From Tenacibaculum sp. (GTDB lineage Bacteria > Bacteroidota > Bacteroidia > Flavobacteriales > Flavobacteriaceae), in NCBI GenBank assembly GCA_020631475.1, contig JAHDHE010000017.1, positions 1-32,655 on the forward strand: 32,655 nucleotides of DNA, read 5' to 3'. The notes under the pieces were generated by a model, which saw only the letters and a list, made by a program, of their open reading frames with translations, searched no databases and was not told the origin of the DNA. Numbering within the stretch: position 1 is the stretch's first letter; every line of letters begins with the position of its first letter. A program made the translations under genes and the position numbers. Shown piece after piece: positions 1 to 7,295 of the stretch.

Positions 1-3
1 AAC

Positions 4-35
4 AAGAAAAGCAACCTAATTAGGTTGCTTTTCTT
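4..35 (-). terminator. Palindromic terminator downstream of tmRNA
   Basis: This is a perfect 32-base inverted repeat whose arms read AAGAAAAGCAACCTAA and its complement. It lies just past the 3' end of the minus-strand tmRNA and is flanked by T-rich sequence. It should stop ssrA transcription. The symmetry means it could also stop transcripts entering from the other side. Confidence 0.75.
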
Positions 36-42
36 TGTTTAG

Positions 43-434
43 TGGAGACGCCGAGAATCGAACTCGGGTCCAAACAAGCAGTTCAAAGGCTTTCTACATA
101 CTTAGTTTTTGATTATTTTTCGATTAAAGCCTGACCAAAAACAGCCTAACTTTAACTTATCTTCTTTGGTTTCGAAAACTTATCGAAGCACTAAATTTTC
201 TATGTTTACTTTTACGATGCCCAAAAATGAAACGCCGTAAACCAAGGCTTTTCGTGGACATAAAGCTTGCGCACCTAGTGCGCCGAGGCTAATCTTACTG
301 TTAATTCAGATTATGCAGCTAAAGCGTAGTTATCTTCGCCGTTTAAAAAGTTGAAATAAGTTTAACGAGTTATCATTTCGCTCCTCGGTATGCTTACATT
401 ATCACTGATCTCGCTGTCAAAACCAGTCGTCCCC
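43..434 (-). ncRNA. ssrA: Transfer-messenger RNA (tmRNA)
   Basis: tmRNA rescues stalled ribosomes and tags the unfinished protein for proteolysis. On the minus strand the RNA begins with GGGGACGACTGGTTTTGACA at 434, a typical tmRNA 5' end. It closes with a T-arm (GGACCCGAGTTCGATTCTCG) followed by CGTCTCCA ending at 43. The 5' GGGGACG pairs with the 3' CGTCTCC to form the acceptor stem, with one G-U pair. The discriminator A is at 43 and no CCA is encoded, so CCA must be added afterwards. The length of about 392 nt suits this phylum. A tag frame lies in the middle, at 311-340. The exact ends come from the pairing and could be off by a base. I found no convincing promoter at a normal distance, so a longer precursor trimmed by RNase P is likely. 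Confidence 0.95.
311..340 (-). other. tmRNA tag-peptide reading frame
   Basis: Inside ssrA the minus strand reads GGC GAA GAT AAC TAC GCT TTA GCT GCA TAA, encoding the tag GEDNYALAA. The end, YALAA, is the degradation signal recognised by ClpXP-type proteases. The first residue, Gly, and the overall pattern fit Bacteroidota tags. The resume codon is taken as GGC by analogy with that group. Confidence 0.85.
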
Positions 435-565
435 AATATGTCAATGAATACAAATAAATCATCAATAAATATACCATTTAAAGTATCACAAATTATTCTT
501 TTATTTGCGGACGACAAATATATAAAAATACTATTTGTACGATACGTATAAAACAAGTATTTTCG

Positions 566-593
566 CAACAATTGTAATAATTTACAACAATTG
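566..593. repeat. CAACAATTG direct repeats with inner inverted repeat
   Basis: CAACAATTG occurs at 566-574 and again at 585-593, and the inverted pair TTGTAA/TTACAA sits at 572-577 and 582-587. The block lies between ssrA and the divergent oxidoreductase gene. A weak promoter-like string (TAATTTG, 598-604) follows it, so an operator is possible. In such AT-rich DNA, short repeats of this kind also arise by chance. Confidence 0.3.
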
Positions 594-627
594 CAGGTAA
601 TTTGTTTAATTTTAATACAGATAGAGA

Positions 628-1836
628 ATGAAATTCGGAATCATAAAAGAACGTAAAAATCCACCAGACAGAAGAGTTGTTTTTTCACCTGAAAAACTAA
701 AAGAATTTAAAAAACAATTTCCTGAAGCAGAAATAGTGGTTGAAAGTTCTGATATTCGAGTTTTTTCTGATGAAGCATACCAAAAAGCAGGATTTGAAGT
801 AACAAATGATATTTCTGATTGTGATGTGCTTTTAGGAGTAAAAGAAGTTCCTGTTGATAATTTAATTCCGAATAAAAAATATTTTTATTTTTCACATACC
901 ATCAAAAAGCAAGCTTATAATCGTAAGTTGTTAAAAGCGATGTTAGAGAAAAATATAGAAATGTATGATCATGAAACAATAACCAATAATAACGGATCAC
1001 GTTTAATAGGTTTTGGTCGTTATGCAGGTTTAGTAGGAGCTTATAACGGATTTAGAGCATTAGGGTTGCGTGATAATTTATTTGAATTACCAAAAGTAGA
1101 AACCTTACCTGATTTTGATGCTGTAAAAGCTGAGTTAGATAAAATTACTATTCCAAATATAAAAATACTATTAACTGGTACAGGTAAAGTTGCAAAGGGA
1201 GCTAAAGAAATATTAGATCATTTAAAAATAAAGCAAGTAAGTGATGCTCTTTATTTAACAACCGATTTTTCTGAACCAGTATATTGTATGGCAGATGTAA
1301 TGGAATACAATAAACGTAAAGATGGAAAAGTAGGAGAAAAGTATGCTTTTTACAATGACCCTAGTGAATATGAAAGCAACTTTATGCCTTATGCAAAAGA
1401 AACAGATTATTTTATAGCAGGTCATTTTTATGGTAATAATGCTCCGTATTTATTTACCAGAGAAGATGCTAAATCTAAAGGTTTTAAAATTAATTTAATA
1501 GCAGATATATCATGTGATGTTGATGGTCCTGTAGCATCAACCATAAAAGCATCAACCATAGCAGATCCTATATATGGTTATGATCCAGTAAATGAAGTTG
1601 AAGTAGATTATAAACATAAAGGAGCAATTACGGTAATGGCGGTTGATAATTTACCGTGTGAATTACCTAAAGATGCAAGTGAAGGTTTTGGAGATATGTT
1701 TTTAGAACATGTAATTCCTGCTTTTTTTAATAATGATGCAAACGGAATTTTAGAACGAGCTAGAATGACTACCTCAGATGGTAAATTAACAGAGCGTTAT
1801 TCTTATTTACAAGATTACGTTGATGGAAAACAATAA
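628..1836 (+). CDS. Saccharopine dehydrogenase (lysine-forming)/alanine dehydrogenase-type oxidoreductase
   Basis: This 402-residue protein belongs to the alanine dehydrogenase / pyridine nucleotide transhydrogenase / LYS1 superfamily of NAD(P)-dependent amino acid dehydrogenases. From memory of fungal LYS1, several blocks align: GVKEVP (71-75), YFYFSHTIKKQ (85-95), FGRYAGLVGA (129-138) and the late segment VDNLPCELPKDAS. The LYS1 catalytic Lys and His appear to be present as K72 and H90. A dinucleotide-binding glycine motif, GTGKVAKG, sits at 184-191. A role in lysine degradation through saccharopine is plausible, but plain alanine dehydrogenase cannot be excluded because substrate specificity is not visible. 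It is expected to be cytosolic. The ATG is followed at once by a family-like N-terminus (MKFGIIKERKNPPDRR). A hairpin follows the stop codon. Confidence 0.85.
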   Translation: MKFGIIKERKNPPDRRVVFSPEKLKEFKKQFPEAEIVVESSDIRVFSDEAYQKAGFEVTNDISDCDVLLGVKEVPVDNLIPNKKYFYFSHTIKKQAYNRKLLKAMLEKNIEMYDHETITNNNGSRLIGFGRYAGLVGAYNGFRALGLRDNLFELPKVETLPDFDAVKAELDKITIPNIKILLTGTGKVAKGAKEILDHLKIKQVSDALYLTTDFSEPVYCMADVMEYNKRKDGKVGEKYAFYNDPSEYESNFMPYAKETDYFIAGHFYGNNAPYLFTREDAKSKGFKINLIADISCDVDGPVASTIKASTIADPIYGYDPVNEVEVDYKHKGAITVMAVDNLPCELPKDASEGFGDMFLEHVIPAFFNNDANGILERARMTTSDGKLTERYSYLQDYVDGKQ

Positions 1837-1837
1837 A

Positions 1838-1866
1838 ATACAATCCCGCAAAAAGCGGGATTGTAT
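1838..1866 (+). terminator. Hairpin after the oxidoreductase gene
   Basis: The 12-bp arms, containing CAATCCCGC and GCGGGATTG, enclose an AAAAA loop. The hairpin starts just after the stop codon at 1836. A clear T-tract is missing, and the next gene's ATG is only 6 bases beyond the stem. It may be a weak terminator or an RNA structure controlling entry into the next gene. Confidence 0.55.
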
Positions 1867-1872
1867 AATTAT

Positions 1873-2094
1873 ATGATACCCGATAAACAATTTTTAATAG
1901 ATACAGCTAATATGAAAATGCCCTTTGGTAAGTATAAAGGTTATTATTTAGTTGATATTCCAGAGTATTATATAGTTTGGTATAAGAACAAAGGTTTTCC
2001 TGCAGGAAAATTAGGTAAGATGATGGCATTAGTTTACGAATTGCAATTAAACGGATTAGAAGATGTTTTAAGAAATATTCGAAAAATTTCATAA
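1873..2094 (+). CDS. DUF3820 family small protein
   Basis: This 73-residue protein resembles the DUF3820 family (PF12843, called putative quorum-sensing-regulated virulence factor in Pfam). The diagnostic stretch is MPFGKYKGYYLVDIPEYY followed by VWYKNKGFPAGKLG. No signal peptide or membrane segment is visible, so it should be cytosolic. Its biochemical function is not established. I chose the ATG at 1873 over an in-frame TTG at 1861, because 1861 lies inside the upstream hairpin stem. The DUF1801 gene starts 8 bases after its stop, so the two are probably cotranscribed. Confidence 0.8.
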   Translation: MIPDKQFLIDTANMKMPFGKYKGYYLVDIPEYYIVWYKNKGFPAGKLGKMMALVYELQLNGLEDVLRNIRKIS

Positions 2095-2102
2095 CTTTAA
2101 AA

Positions 2103-2453
2103 ATGAAACCAGCCGAAGAATATATATTAAAACAAGAAGAACCATTACTTTCAATTTTATTACACTTACAAGTTTTAATTGAAACGAATTTTAAGAAAGT
2201 AGATTTACAGTATAAATGGAAAATCCCATTTTATTATTTAAACGACAAACCTTTATGTTACTTTAATGCTACAAAAAAAGGATATGTTGATGTAGGGTTT
2301 TATTGTAATACAGAGCTTAAAAGTTTTAATGAACATCTTATTTCTGAAAAAAGAAAATTAGTAAAATCACTTCGGTATTTTAATTTAAAAGAAATAAATA
2401 GCGAAATTTTAATATCTGTTTTAAAAGAGGCTTATGAGCTGAAAAACCGGTGA
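2103..2453 (+). CDS. DUF1801 family protein (YdhG-like)
   Basis: This 116-residue protein is a likely member of DUF1801 (PF08818). The supporting features are a helical N-terminus, the block LQYKWKIPFYYLNDKPLCYF (46-65) and the later VDVGFY. The fold is related to the frataxin-like YdhG group, but no enzymatic role is known. It has no signal peptide. It follows DUF3820 closely on the same strand. Its TGA stop at 2451-2453 directly abuts the stop codon of the convergent gene at 2454, leaving no intergenic base. Neither gene therefore has a terminator outside its neighbour. Confidence 0.8.
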   Translation: MKPAEEYILKQEEPLLSILLHLQVLIETNFKKVDLQYKWKIPFYYLNDKPLCYFNATKKGYVDVGFYCNTELKSFNEHLISEKRKLVKSLRYFNLKEINSEILISVLKEAYELKNR

Positions 2454-3404
2454 TTATTTCATTAAAAAATCTAACATTACTTCATTATCAATAATTAGAA
2501 ATAAACTTTTTGTGTTTTTCGGAGGATTTATTACAATGCTAGCAACATTGTTTTTAAAGGATATTTTATTGGGTTTTTGTGCATATTGATTACCACTAAA
2601 TCCAAAAAATATTTTTTGATGCGGCTTAAAGTTTTTAATTTTAAACTCAATAGCTGGTTTATTATTTAAAGTCCCTTTTTTAGGAGAAATCAATTGTAAA
2701 TCAGAATTTAAAAAAGATGAATCATAAATAGGTTGATTGTAAAATTGTTCTTTCGAAATTCGACCAACACGTAATTGCCAAAGCGTATTTTCTGGTAGGT
2801 GAGTTTTAAAATATTTATCTTTTGGAATGTTGTAAAAATATGGATTAAATTTTTTTCTCCATTTATTATTAAAAACTGCTCCAGCTGCCCAAGTAGCATC
2901 AATATAAATCCATCTATTGTTAATTTTTATTGCATTCCAAGCATGATTTGGATTGTTTCTTATCCTATTAATGTCATTAAACGAATTCCTTACATAACCT
3001 TTTATAACTTCGTTTTCAATATTTAATATGGTACATATTTTAGCAATTGTTTGAGCATATCCTTCACAAACCGCTTTTCTAGTATTTAATGTTTCATCAA
3101 TAATTTTATCTTTTATTTCTTGAATTTTTTGTTGTTTTTCAGCTTCATTCCTATACCTAAATTGAACTCTTTTTTGCTTAGGATTATAAAAATCATCTAA
3201 ATCATAACGTATATTTTGGCTAATCCAATAGAAAACTGCTTTTACTTGTTGTTCTGGTGTTGTAAAGTCAGTAGCTATTTTATCTGCTAGTTTAGTTGCA
3301 CTTAAATGCTTTGGGTACTCTTTTGTTATTTTTTCAATAGATGAAAAATTTTGGGTAAATCCTATAGATGAGTGGAGTACAAGAAATAAAAAAAGTCGCT
3401 TCAT
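2454..3404 (-). CDS. Exported transglutaminase-like superfamily protein
   Basis: This protein has a signal peptide (MKRLFLFLVLHSSIGFTQ) and a transglutaminase-core (cysteine protease-type) domain. The three catalytic-triad blocks are in order: Cys in RKAVCEGYAQ, His in NPNHAWNAIK and Asp in YIDATWAAG. It should act in the periplasm or at the cell surface, possibly in peptide cleavage or cross-linking. No substrate can be deduced. The C-terminal 100 residues look beta-rich, as in other Bacteroidota members. The start at 3404 gives a clean signal peptide; the longer in-frame ATG at 3422 only adds MFLNCY. It is divergent from the M28 peptidase gene, with 92 bp between them, and convergent with DUF1801. 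Confidence 0.85.
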   Translation of the reverse strand: MKRLFLFLVLHSSIGFTQNFSSIEKITKEYPKHLSATKLADKIATDFTTPEQQVKAVFYWISQNIRYDLDDFYNPKQKRVQFRYRNEAEKQQKIQEIKDKIIDETLNTRKAVCEGYAQTIAKICTILNIENEVIKGYVRNSFNDINRIRNNPNHAWNAIKINNRWIYIDATWAAGAVFNNKWRKKFNPYFYNIPKDKYFKTHLPENTLWQLRVGRISKEQFYNQPIYDSSFLNSDLQLISPKKGTLNNKPAIEFKIKNFKPHQKIFFGFSGNQYAQKPNKISFKNNVASIVINPPKNTKSLFLIIDNEVMLDFLMK

Positions 3405-3496
3405 ATAACAGTTTAAAAACAACTTTATTAATCAAAAATTGTGCCTCTAAATTATTGATGTTAAAATAGCTATATTTATCCTTTAAATTTAATAGG

Positions 3497-4495
3497 ATGA
3501 AAAAAATAATATACGCTTCGATGATAGGAGCTTTATCAATAGTATCGTGTAAAACAGTAAAAAATGAAACTCAAAAAAACAACCTTAAAGTTGTTAAAAC
3601 TTCAAATGAAGTAAAACAAAGCTCGGTTAATATTGATTCCGTATTAGTACGAAAACATTTATACACCTTAGCAGCTGATGAAATGAAAGGCCGTAAGCCG
3701 GGAACCGAAGGTATGGAAAAGGCTACGCAATATATTGAAAAAGAATACAAAAGAATTGGCTTAAAGCCTTTTAATAATTTAGATACTTATCGTCAAAATT
3801 TTACTCATAATGGTATTGAAATGAGTAATATTATTGGTGTACTTGAGGGAACAACAAAAAAAGATGAATTTGTAATAATTTCAGCACATCACGATCATTT
3901 AGGTGAAAAGAAAGATGGAGAAGGAGATCGTATTTTTAATGGAGCTAACGATGATGCCTCTGGAGTAGTTGGTGTACTTTCGTTAGCCGATTATTACGCT
4001 AAAAAAGGAACTAATGAAAGAAGTATTTTATTTGTTTGCTTTACTGCCGAAGAAATGGGATTAATAGGTTCTAAATACTTTGGTAAAGATATTGATCCAA
4101 CTAAATTCGTTGCAGGAATAAATTTAGAATTAATAGGAAAAGAACCAAAAACTGGTCCAAAAACAGCTTGGTTAACAGGTTTTGATAGATCAGACTTTGG
4201 TAAAATAATTCAGAAAAATTTAGTAGGAACTGGATATAAATTATTCCCAGATCCGTATAAAAAGTTTAATTTATTTTTTAGATCAGATAATGCTTCTTTA
4301 GCACGTTTAGGAGTGCCTTCTCATACTTTTTCTACAACTCCAATAGATATCGATGCGGATTATCATAAAGTTTCTGATGAAGCAGAAACTTTAGATGTTG
4401 GAGTTCTTACAGAAACTGTTAAAGCAGTTGCTAAAGGAACCGAAAGTATTATTAACGGAAAAGATACTCCTACTAGAGTTGTAATAAAAGAATAA
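3497..4495 (+). CDS. M28 family zinc metallopeptidase, lipoprotein
   Basis: This 332-residue exported peptidase has a lipoprotein signal ending at C18 (SIVSC) and an M28 aminopeptidase/glutaminyl-cyclase-type domain from about 50 to 315. Visible metal and catalytic residues are H131 and D133 (SAHHDHLG), D152 (NGANDDASG), E185-E186 (FTAEEMGLIG) and H290 (DADYHKVSD). The position that is normally Asp in the NLDM block is Glu here (NLELIG, E211). It probably removes N-terminal residues from peptides in the periplasm or at the outer membrane. A good terminator follows. Confidence 0.92.
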   Translation: MKKIIYASMIGALSIVSCKTVKNETQKNNLKVVKTSNEVKQSSVNIDSVLVRKHLYTLAADEMKGRKPGTEGMEKATQYIEKEYKRIGLKPFNNLDTYRQNFTHNGIEMSNIIGVLEGTTKKDEFVIISAHHDHLGEKKDGEGDRIFNGANDDASGVVGVLSLADYYAKKGTNERSILFVCFTAEEMGLIGSKYFGKDIDPTKFVAGINLELIGKEPKTGPKTAWLTGFDRSDFGKIIQKNLVGTGYKLFPDPYKKFNLFFRSDNASLARLGVPSHTFSTTPIDIDADYHKVSDEAETLDVGVLTETVKAVAKGTESIINGKDTPTRVVIKE

Positions 4496-4519
4496 TTGAA
4501 GAAATAAATTTTAAGAATG

Positions 4520-4544
4520 GGGAACTTGTAAGTTCCCTTTTTTT
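4520..4544 (+). terminator. Intrinsic terminator after the M28 peptidase
   Basis: The stem GGGAACTT/AAGTTCCC has a two-base loop and is followed directly by seven T residues. This is a textbook rho-independent terminator 24 bases past the stop codon. Confidence 0.85.
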
Positions 4545-4630
4545 GTCGATAAAGCTAATGAGAGTTATCAAATGTATATTTTAAATATTATTAATTTATG
4601 TATAATGTTAAATCTTTATTAAAATTTTAT

Positions 4631-4638
4631 TATTTTCG
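4631..4638 (+). promoter_or_regulatory. Probable -7 promoter element of the S8 protease gene
   Basis: TATTTTCG matches the Bacteroidota -7 consensus TAnnTTTG at 7 of 8 positions and lies 29 bases before the ATG at 4668, after the preceding terminator. No clear TTG -33 box is seen at the right distance. Confidence 0.4.
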
Positions 4639-4667
4639 CAAGGTTTAAATTAAAACCCTTCACAATT

Positions 4668-6146
4668 ATGAAAAAAAAACTTTTAAGTTTAGCTGTAGTT
4701 TTAGCAATGTTTTCTTGCTCAAGTAATGAAAATTTAGAAATTGCAGAACAGCAAAAAGAGTTACTTACCAAGAAAGAAATCAACACAATTATTAAATCAT
4801 CATTAGAATCGAAAGGTGATTTTAATTGGACAGATCAAGATGCCAATACAATTTGGAGTGCGGTTAAGCATGGAGAAAATATCTTAACTATTGGTTATGG
4901 TACTTCTAAAGATAATTATGCGAGAAGTGCTGAAGCTGATAATATTAAAAATGAATTAATTCAGTTAGTACAAAATTTAGAAAAAGTATCTGCTAAAGGT
5001 AAAACTGAATTATATATTGATGAAACTATTAATGTTATAGACATTAGGGTAACTAATAAAGAAACAATTAAAGCTTTATTAAAAGATACAAGAGTACGTT
5101 ATATTGAACCAGGTGGATATAACTTTTTAGCGTCAGAAAATGAAGCACGTTCAGAAGGATCTTCAGGATGTGGTTATGGTACTGCAACTTTAAGTATAAA
5201 CGATTACAGAACAGTTTCACCAGGAGCAAGAGTACCTTGGAATTTTGATGCACATAATATACCACAAGCATGGAATTATAGTACAGGAGCAGGAGTAACA
5301 GTTGCAATTATAGATTCTGGTCTTTCACCAGAACAAAAATGGATGAATCAGTATTTTAATGATGGTTATTCTTCAGGAAGAACTGTTCAAAAATATGGAA
5401 CATTTGTAGATTCTTGGTGGGCTTGGTCTAACAATTATGATGGAGTTAATGATAAATGTGGTCATGGTACAAAAATGGCAGCAGTTGCTACGGCACCAAG
5501 AAACAATGATAATTTACCAGTAGGTGTAGCTTACAATGCTAATTTAGTTTCTTACCGTTCTGTTGAAAATGTTGTGATAGATGATTATCATGAAAAAAGA
5601 GGAATTGTAGAAGCGTTAACAGCTTTAGCTAAAAGAAGTGATGTTAAGGTAATTTCTATGTCTTTAGGATATCCGTTTAGTATTGGTAATGTTTCTGATG
5701 CTGTTAAGTACGCACACAGTAGAGGAAAAATGGTATTAGCTGCAGGAGGAACATCTACATCGTTTACAACATGGTACGGAGTTATTTTTCCAGCAAGTAT
5801 GTCTGAAACTGTAGCTGTTACAGGAGTAAAAGAAAATCAATATAACAAATGTGATGTTTGCCATTCAGGTTCTCAAATCGACTTTACAGTACAAATGCAA
5901 AGAACAAACGGAACTGATAATAAAGTACCAGTATTAAGTTATTATAATGGTCAAGCAAATTATGTTGGTGGATCATCAGTTGCAACAGCAACAACAGCTG
6001 GTATTGCAGCTTTAGTTTGGGCAAAACACCCATTTTGGTCTCGCGAGCAAGTATTACAAAAAATGAAAGAATCCGCAGATTTTTATCCAAACAAACATTC
6101 AGAGTATGGATACGGAAATATTGATGCTTTAAAAGCAGTTCAATAA
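4668..6146 (+). CDS. S8 family (subtilisin-like) serine protease, lipoprotein
   Basis: This 492-residue secreted protease has a lipoprotein signal ending at C17 (MFSC), a likely propeptide up to about 155, then a peptidase S8 domain at about 190-490. The catalytic residues are Asp216 (VAIIDSGLS), His266 (KCGHGTKMA) and Ser437 (GGSSVATATTAG). The place of the oxyanion-hole Asn, normally AAGN, reads LAAGG with Gly at 361; see findings. Cysteines at 169, 264, 395 and 398 could form disulfides. No T9SS sorting domain follows the catalytic domain, so export is probably by Sec and lipid anchoring. The gene stands alone between two terminators. Confidence 0.93.
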   Translation: MKKKLLSLAVVLAMFSCSSNENLEIAEQQKELLTKKEINTIIKSSLESKGDFNWTDQDANTIWSAVKHGENILTIGYGTSKDNYARSAEADNIKNELIQLVQNLEKVSAKGKTELYIDETINVIDIRVTNKETIKALLKDTRVRYIEPGGYNFLASENEARSEGSSGCGYGTATLSINDYRTVSPGARVPWNFDAHNIPQAWNYSTGAGVTVAIIDSGLSPEQKWMNQYFNDGYSSGRTVQKYGTFVDSWWAWSNNYDGVNDKCGHGTKMAAVATAPRNNDNLPVGVAYNANLVSYRSVENVVIDDYHEKRGIVEALTALAKRSDVKVISMSLGYPFSIGNVSDAVKYAHSRGKMVLAAGGTSTSFTTWYGVIFPASMSETVAVTGVKENQYNKCDVCHSGSQIDFTVQMQRTNGTDNKVPVLSYYNGQANYVGGSSVATATTAGIAALVWAKHPFWSREQVLQKMKESADFYPNKHSEYGYGNIDALKAVQ

Positions 6147-6168
6147 TTAAAATCAACTAACTAACCTT

Positions 6169-6195
6169 AAAAGCCTCGTTTATGCGAGGCTTTTT
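6169..6195 (+). terminator. Intrinsic terminator after the S8 protease
   Basis: The stem AAAAGCCTCG/CGAGGCTTTT has a six-base loop and ends in a T-run. It lies 22 bases after the stop codon. Confidence 0.85.
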
Positions 6196-6242
6196 GTATT
6201 TTTATAGGTGTGGTTTTTGATAATTAACAATAAAATTTTATA

Positions 6243-6773
6243 ATGAAACTAATAAAATATCTTTTCTTACTACTATTAGTAAGTTGTTCTTCAAGTAAAG
6301 TTGTATACGATTATGATAGTAAAGTAGATTTTACAACTTATAAAACATTTAATTTTTTTGATGATGTAGGCAACGGGTTAAATGAATTAGACATCAAAAG
6401 AATAACAAGAGAATTGACCGTTGGTTTGCAGCAAAAAGGAATGAAATTGTCAGAAACTCCTGATATTTATATTAATTTTTTATCTAAAGAAAAAGAAGCG
6501 ATTAGAAGAAATAGTATTGGAGTAGGAATAGGAGGTGGCGGAAATGTAGGTTTTGGTATTTCTGGAGGTATTCCTATCGGAGCTAAGAAAGTGAATCAAC
6601 AATTAACAGTTGATTTTGTAGAAAGTAAATCGAATGATCTTATCTGGAACGGAATTGCTAATAGTGAAGTTAAAGAAAAAACAAGTCCAGAAGAACGTTT
6701 AATGCATTATAAAAAAGTTATAACAGAAATATTAAATGGATATCCGCCAAATAAAAAGAAAACCTCCAAATAA
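6243..6773 (+). CDS. DUF4136 domain lipoprotein
   Basis: This 176-residue protein has a lipoprotein signal peptide with the lipid-modified Cys at 15 (LLVSCSSS). The rest fits DUF4136 (PF13590): DYDSKVDFTTYKTFNF near the start, a glycine-rich middle (GVGIGGGGNVGFGISGG, about 93-109), and a closing block with DLIWNGIA. Such proteins are anchored in the envelope and have no known biochemical activity. The final four sense codons and the stop are embedded in the left arm and loop of the following hairpin. Confidence 0.85.
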   Translation: MKLIKYLFLLLLVSCSSSKVVYDYDSKVDFTTYKTFNFFDDVGNGLNELDIKRITRELTVGLQQKGMKLSETPDIYINFLSKEKEAIRRNSIGVGIGGGGNVGFGISGGIPIGAKKVNQQLTVDFVESKSNDLIWNGIANSEVKEKTSPEERLMHYKKVITEILNGYPPNKKKTSK

Positions 6774-6790
6774 TTGGAGGTTTTCTTTTT
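6753..6790. terminator. Bidirectional terminator overlapping the DUF4136 3' end
   Basis: A 17-bp perfect stem (core AAAACCTCCAA/TTGGAGGTTTT) with an ATAA loop overlaps the last codons and the TAA of the DUF4136 gene. T-rich arms face both ways, and the gene beyond it is convergent, so one hairpin probably ends both transcripts. Confidence 0.8.
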
Positions 6791-6805
6791 ACTTATTTTT
6801 AGGTT

Positions 6806-7252
6806 CTAGAATTGATAACGTAGTCCTAAACCAAAATCAGATTGAAAACCGTCATAAAAACCGGTAAACCCAATTTCTGGTCTATAATCCAAAGAAATTA
6901 CTAAAGGAATATCGAAATTATATTCTATACCAACTACACCAGCACCAACTATTGCTGTACTACCACTAGCAGACGCAATACCCCCACCAGCACCAGCATA
7001 CCAGTTAAATTGATTTTCTAATGCCCATACCCATTGGTATAAACCAATACCTTTAAAAGCATTACCTTTTCTAAGTCCTAAATCAATTTCTAATCGATTA
7101 CTATCACTTAATTTCATTTGATAAGATATTTCACCTCCAAATCCATTATTGTCTCCAAAACGAATACCAATAGCGTTATCTGCAATATCTTGTGCATTTA
7201 CAGAAAAAATCCCAGCGATTAATAACCCGATAAATAAAAATGTTTTTTTCAT
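6806..7252 (-). CDS. Small outer-membrane beta-barrel protein
   Basis: This 148-residue protein has a signal peptide (MKKTFLFIGLLIAGIFSVNAQ). After it come alternating hydrophobic and polar strands rich in Gly and aromatic residues, and it ends in YQF, a C-terminal Phe typical of barrels inserted by BAM. It is probably an 8-stranded outer-membrane barrel; no ligand or function is recognised. I use the ATG at 7252, because the longer frame from 7303 would run into the end of the upstream gene and would hide the signal peptide. It lies 43 bp downstream of the alpha-2-macroglobulin gene on the same strand and may be cotranscribed with it. Confidence 0.8.
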   Translation of the reverse strand: MKKTFLFIGLLIAGIFSVNAQDIADNAIGIRFGDNNGFGGEISYQMKLSDSNRLEIDLGLRKGNAFKGIGLYQWVWALENQFNWYAGAGGGIASASGSTAIVGAGVVGIEYNFDIPLVISLDYRPEIGFTGFYDGFQSDFGLGLRYQF

Positions 7253-7295
7253 AATCTTTGATTTTATGTTTTTTGTTATCGCTAATATATAAATT

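Noticed and set aside
362-571. A 69-codon minus-strand frame near the left end
   Set aside because: It runs through the 5' part of the tmRNA gene and has no domain-like features.
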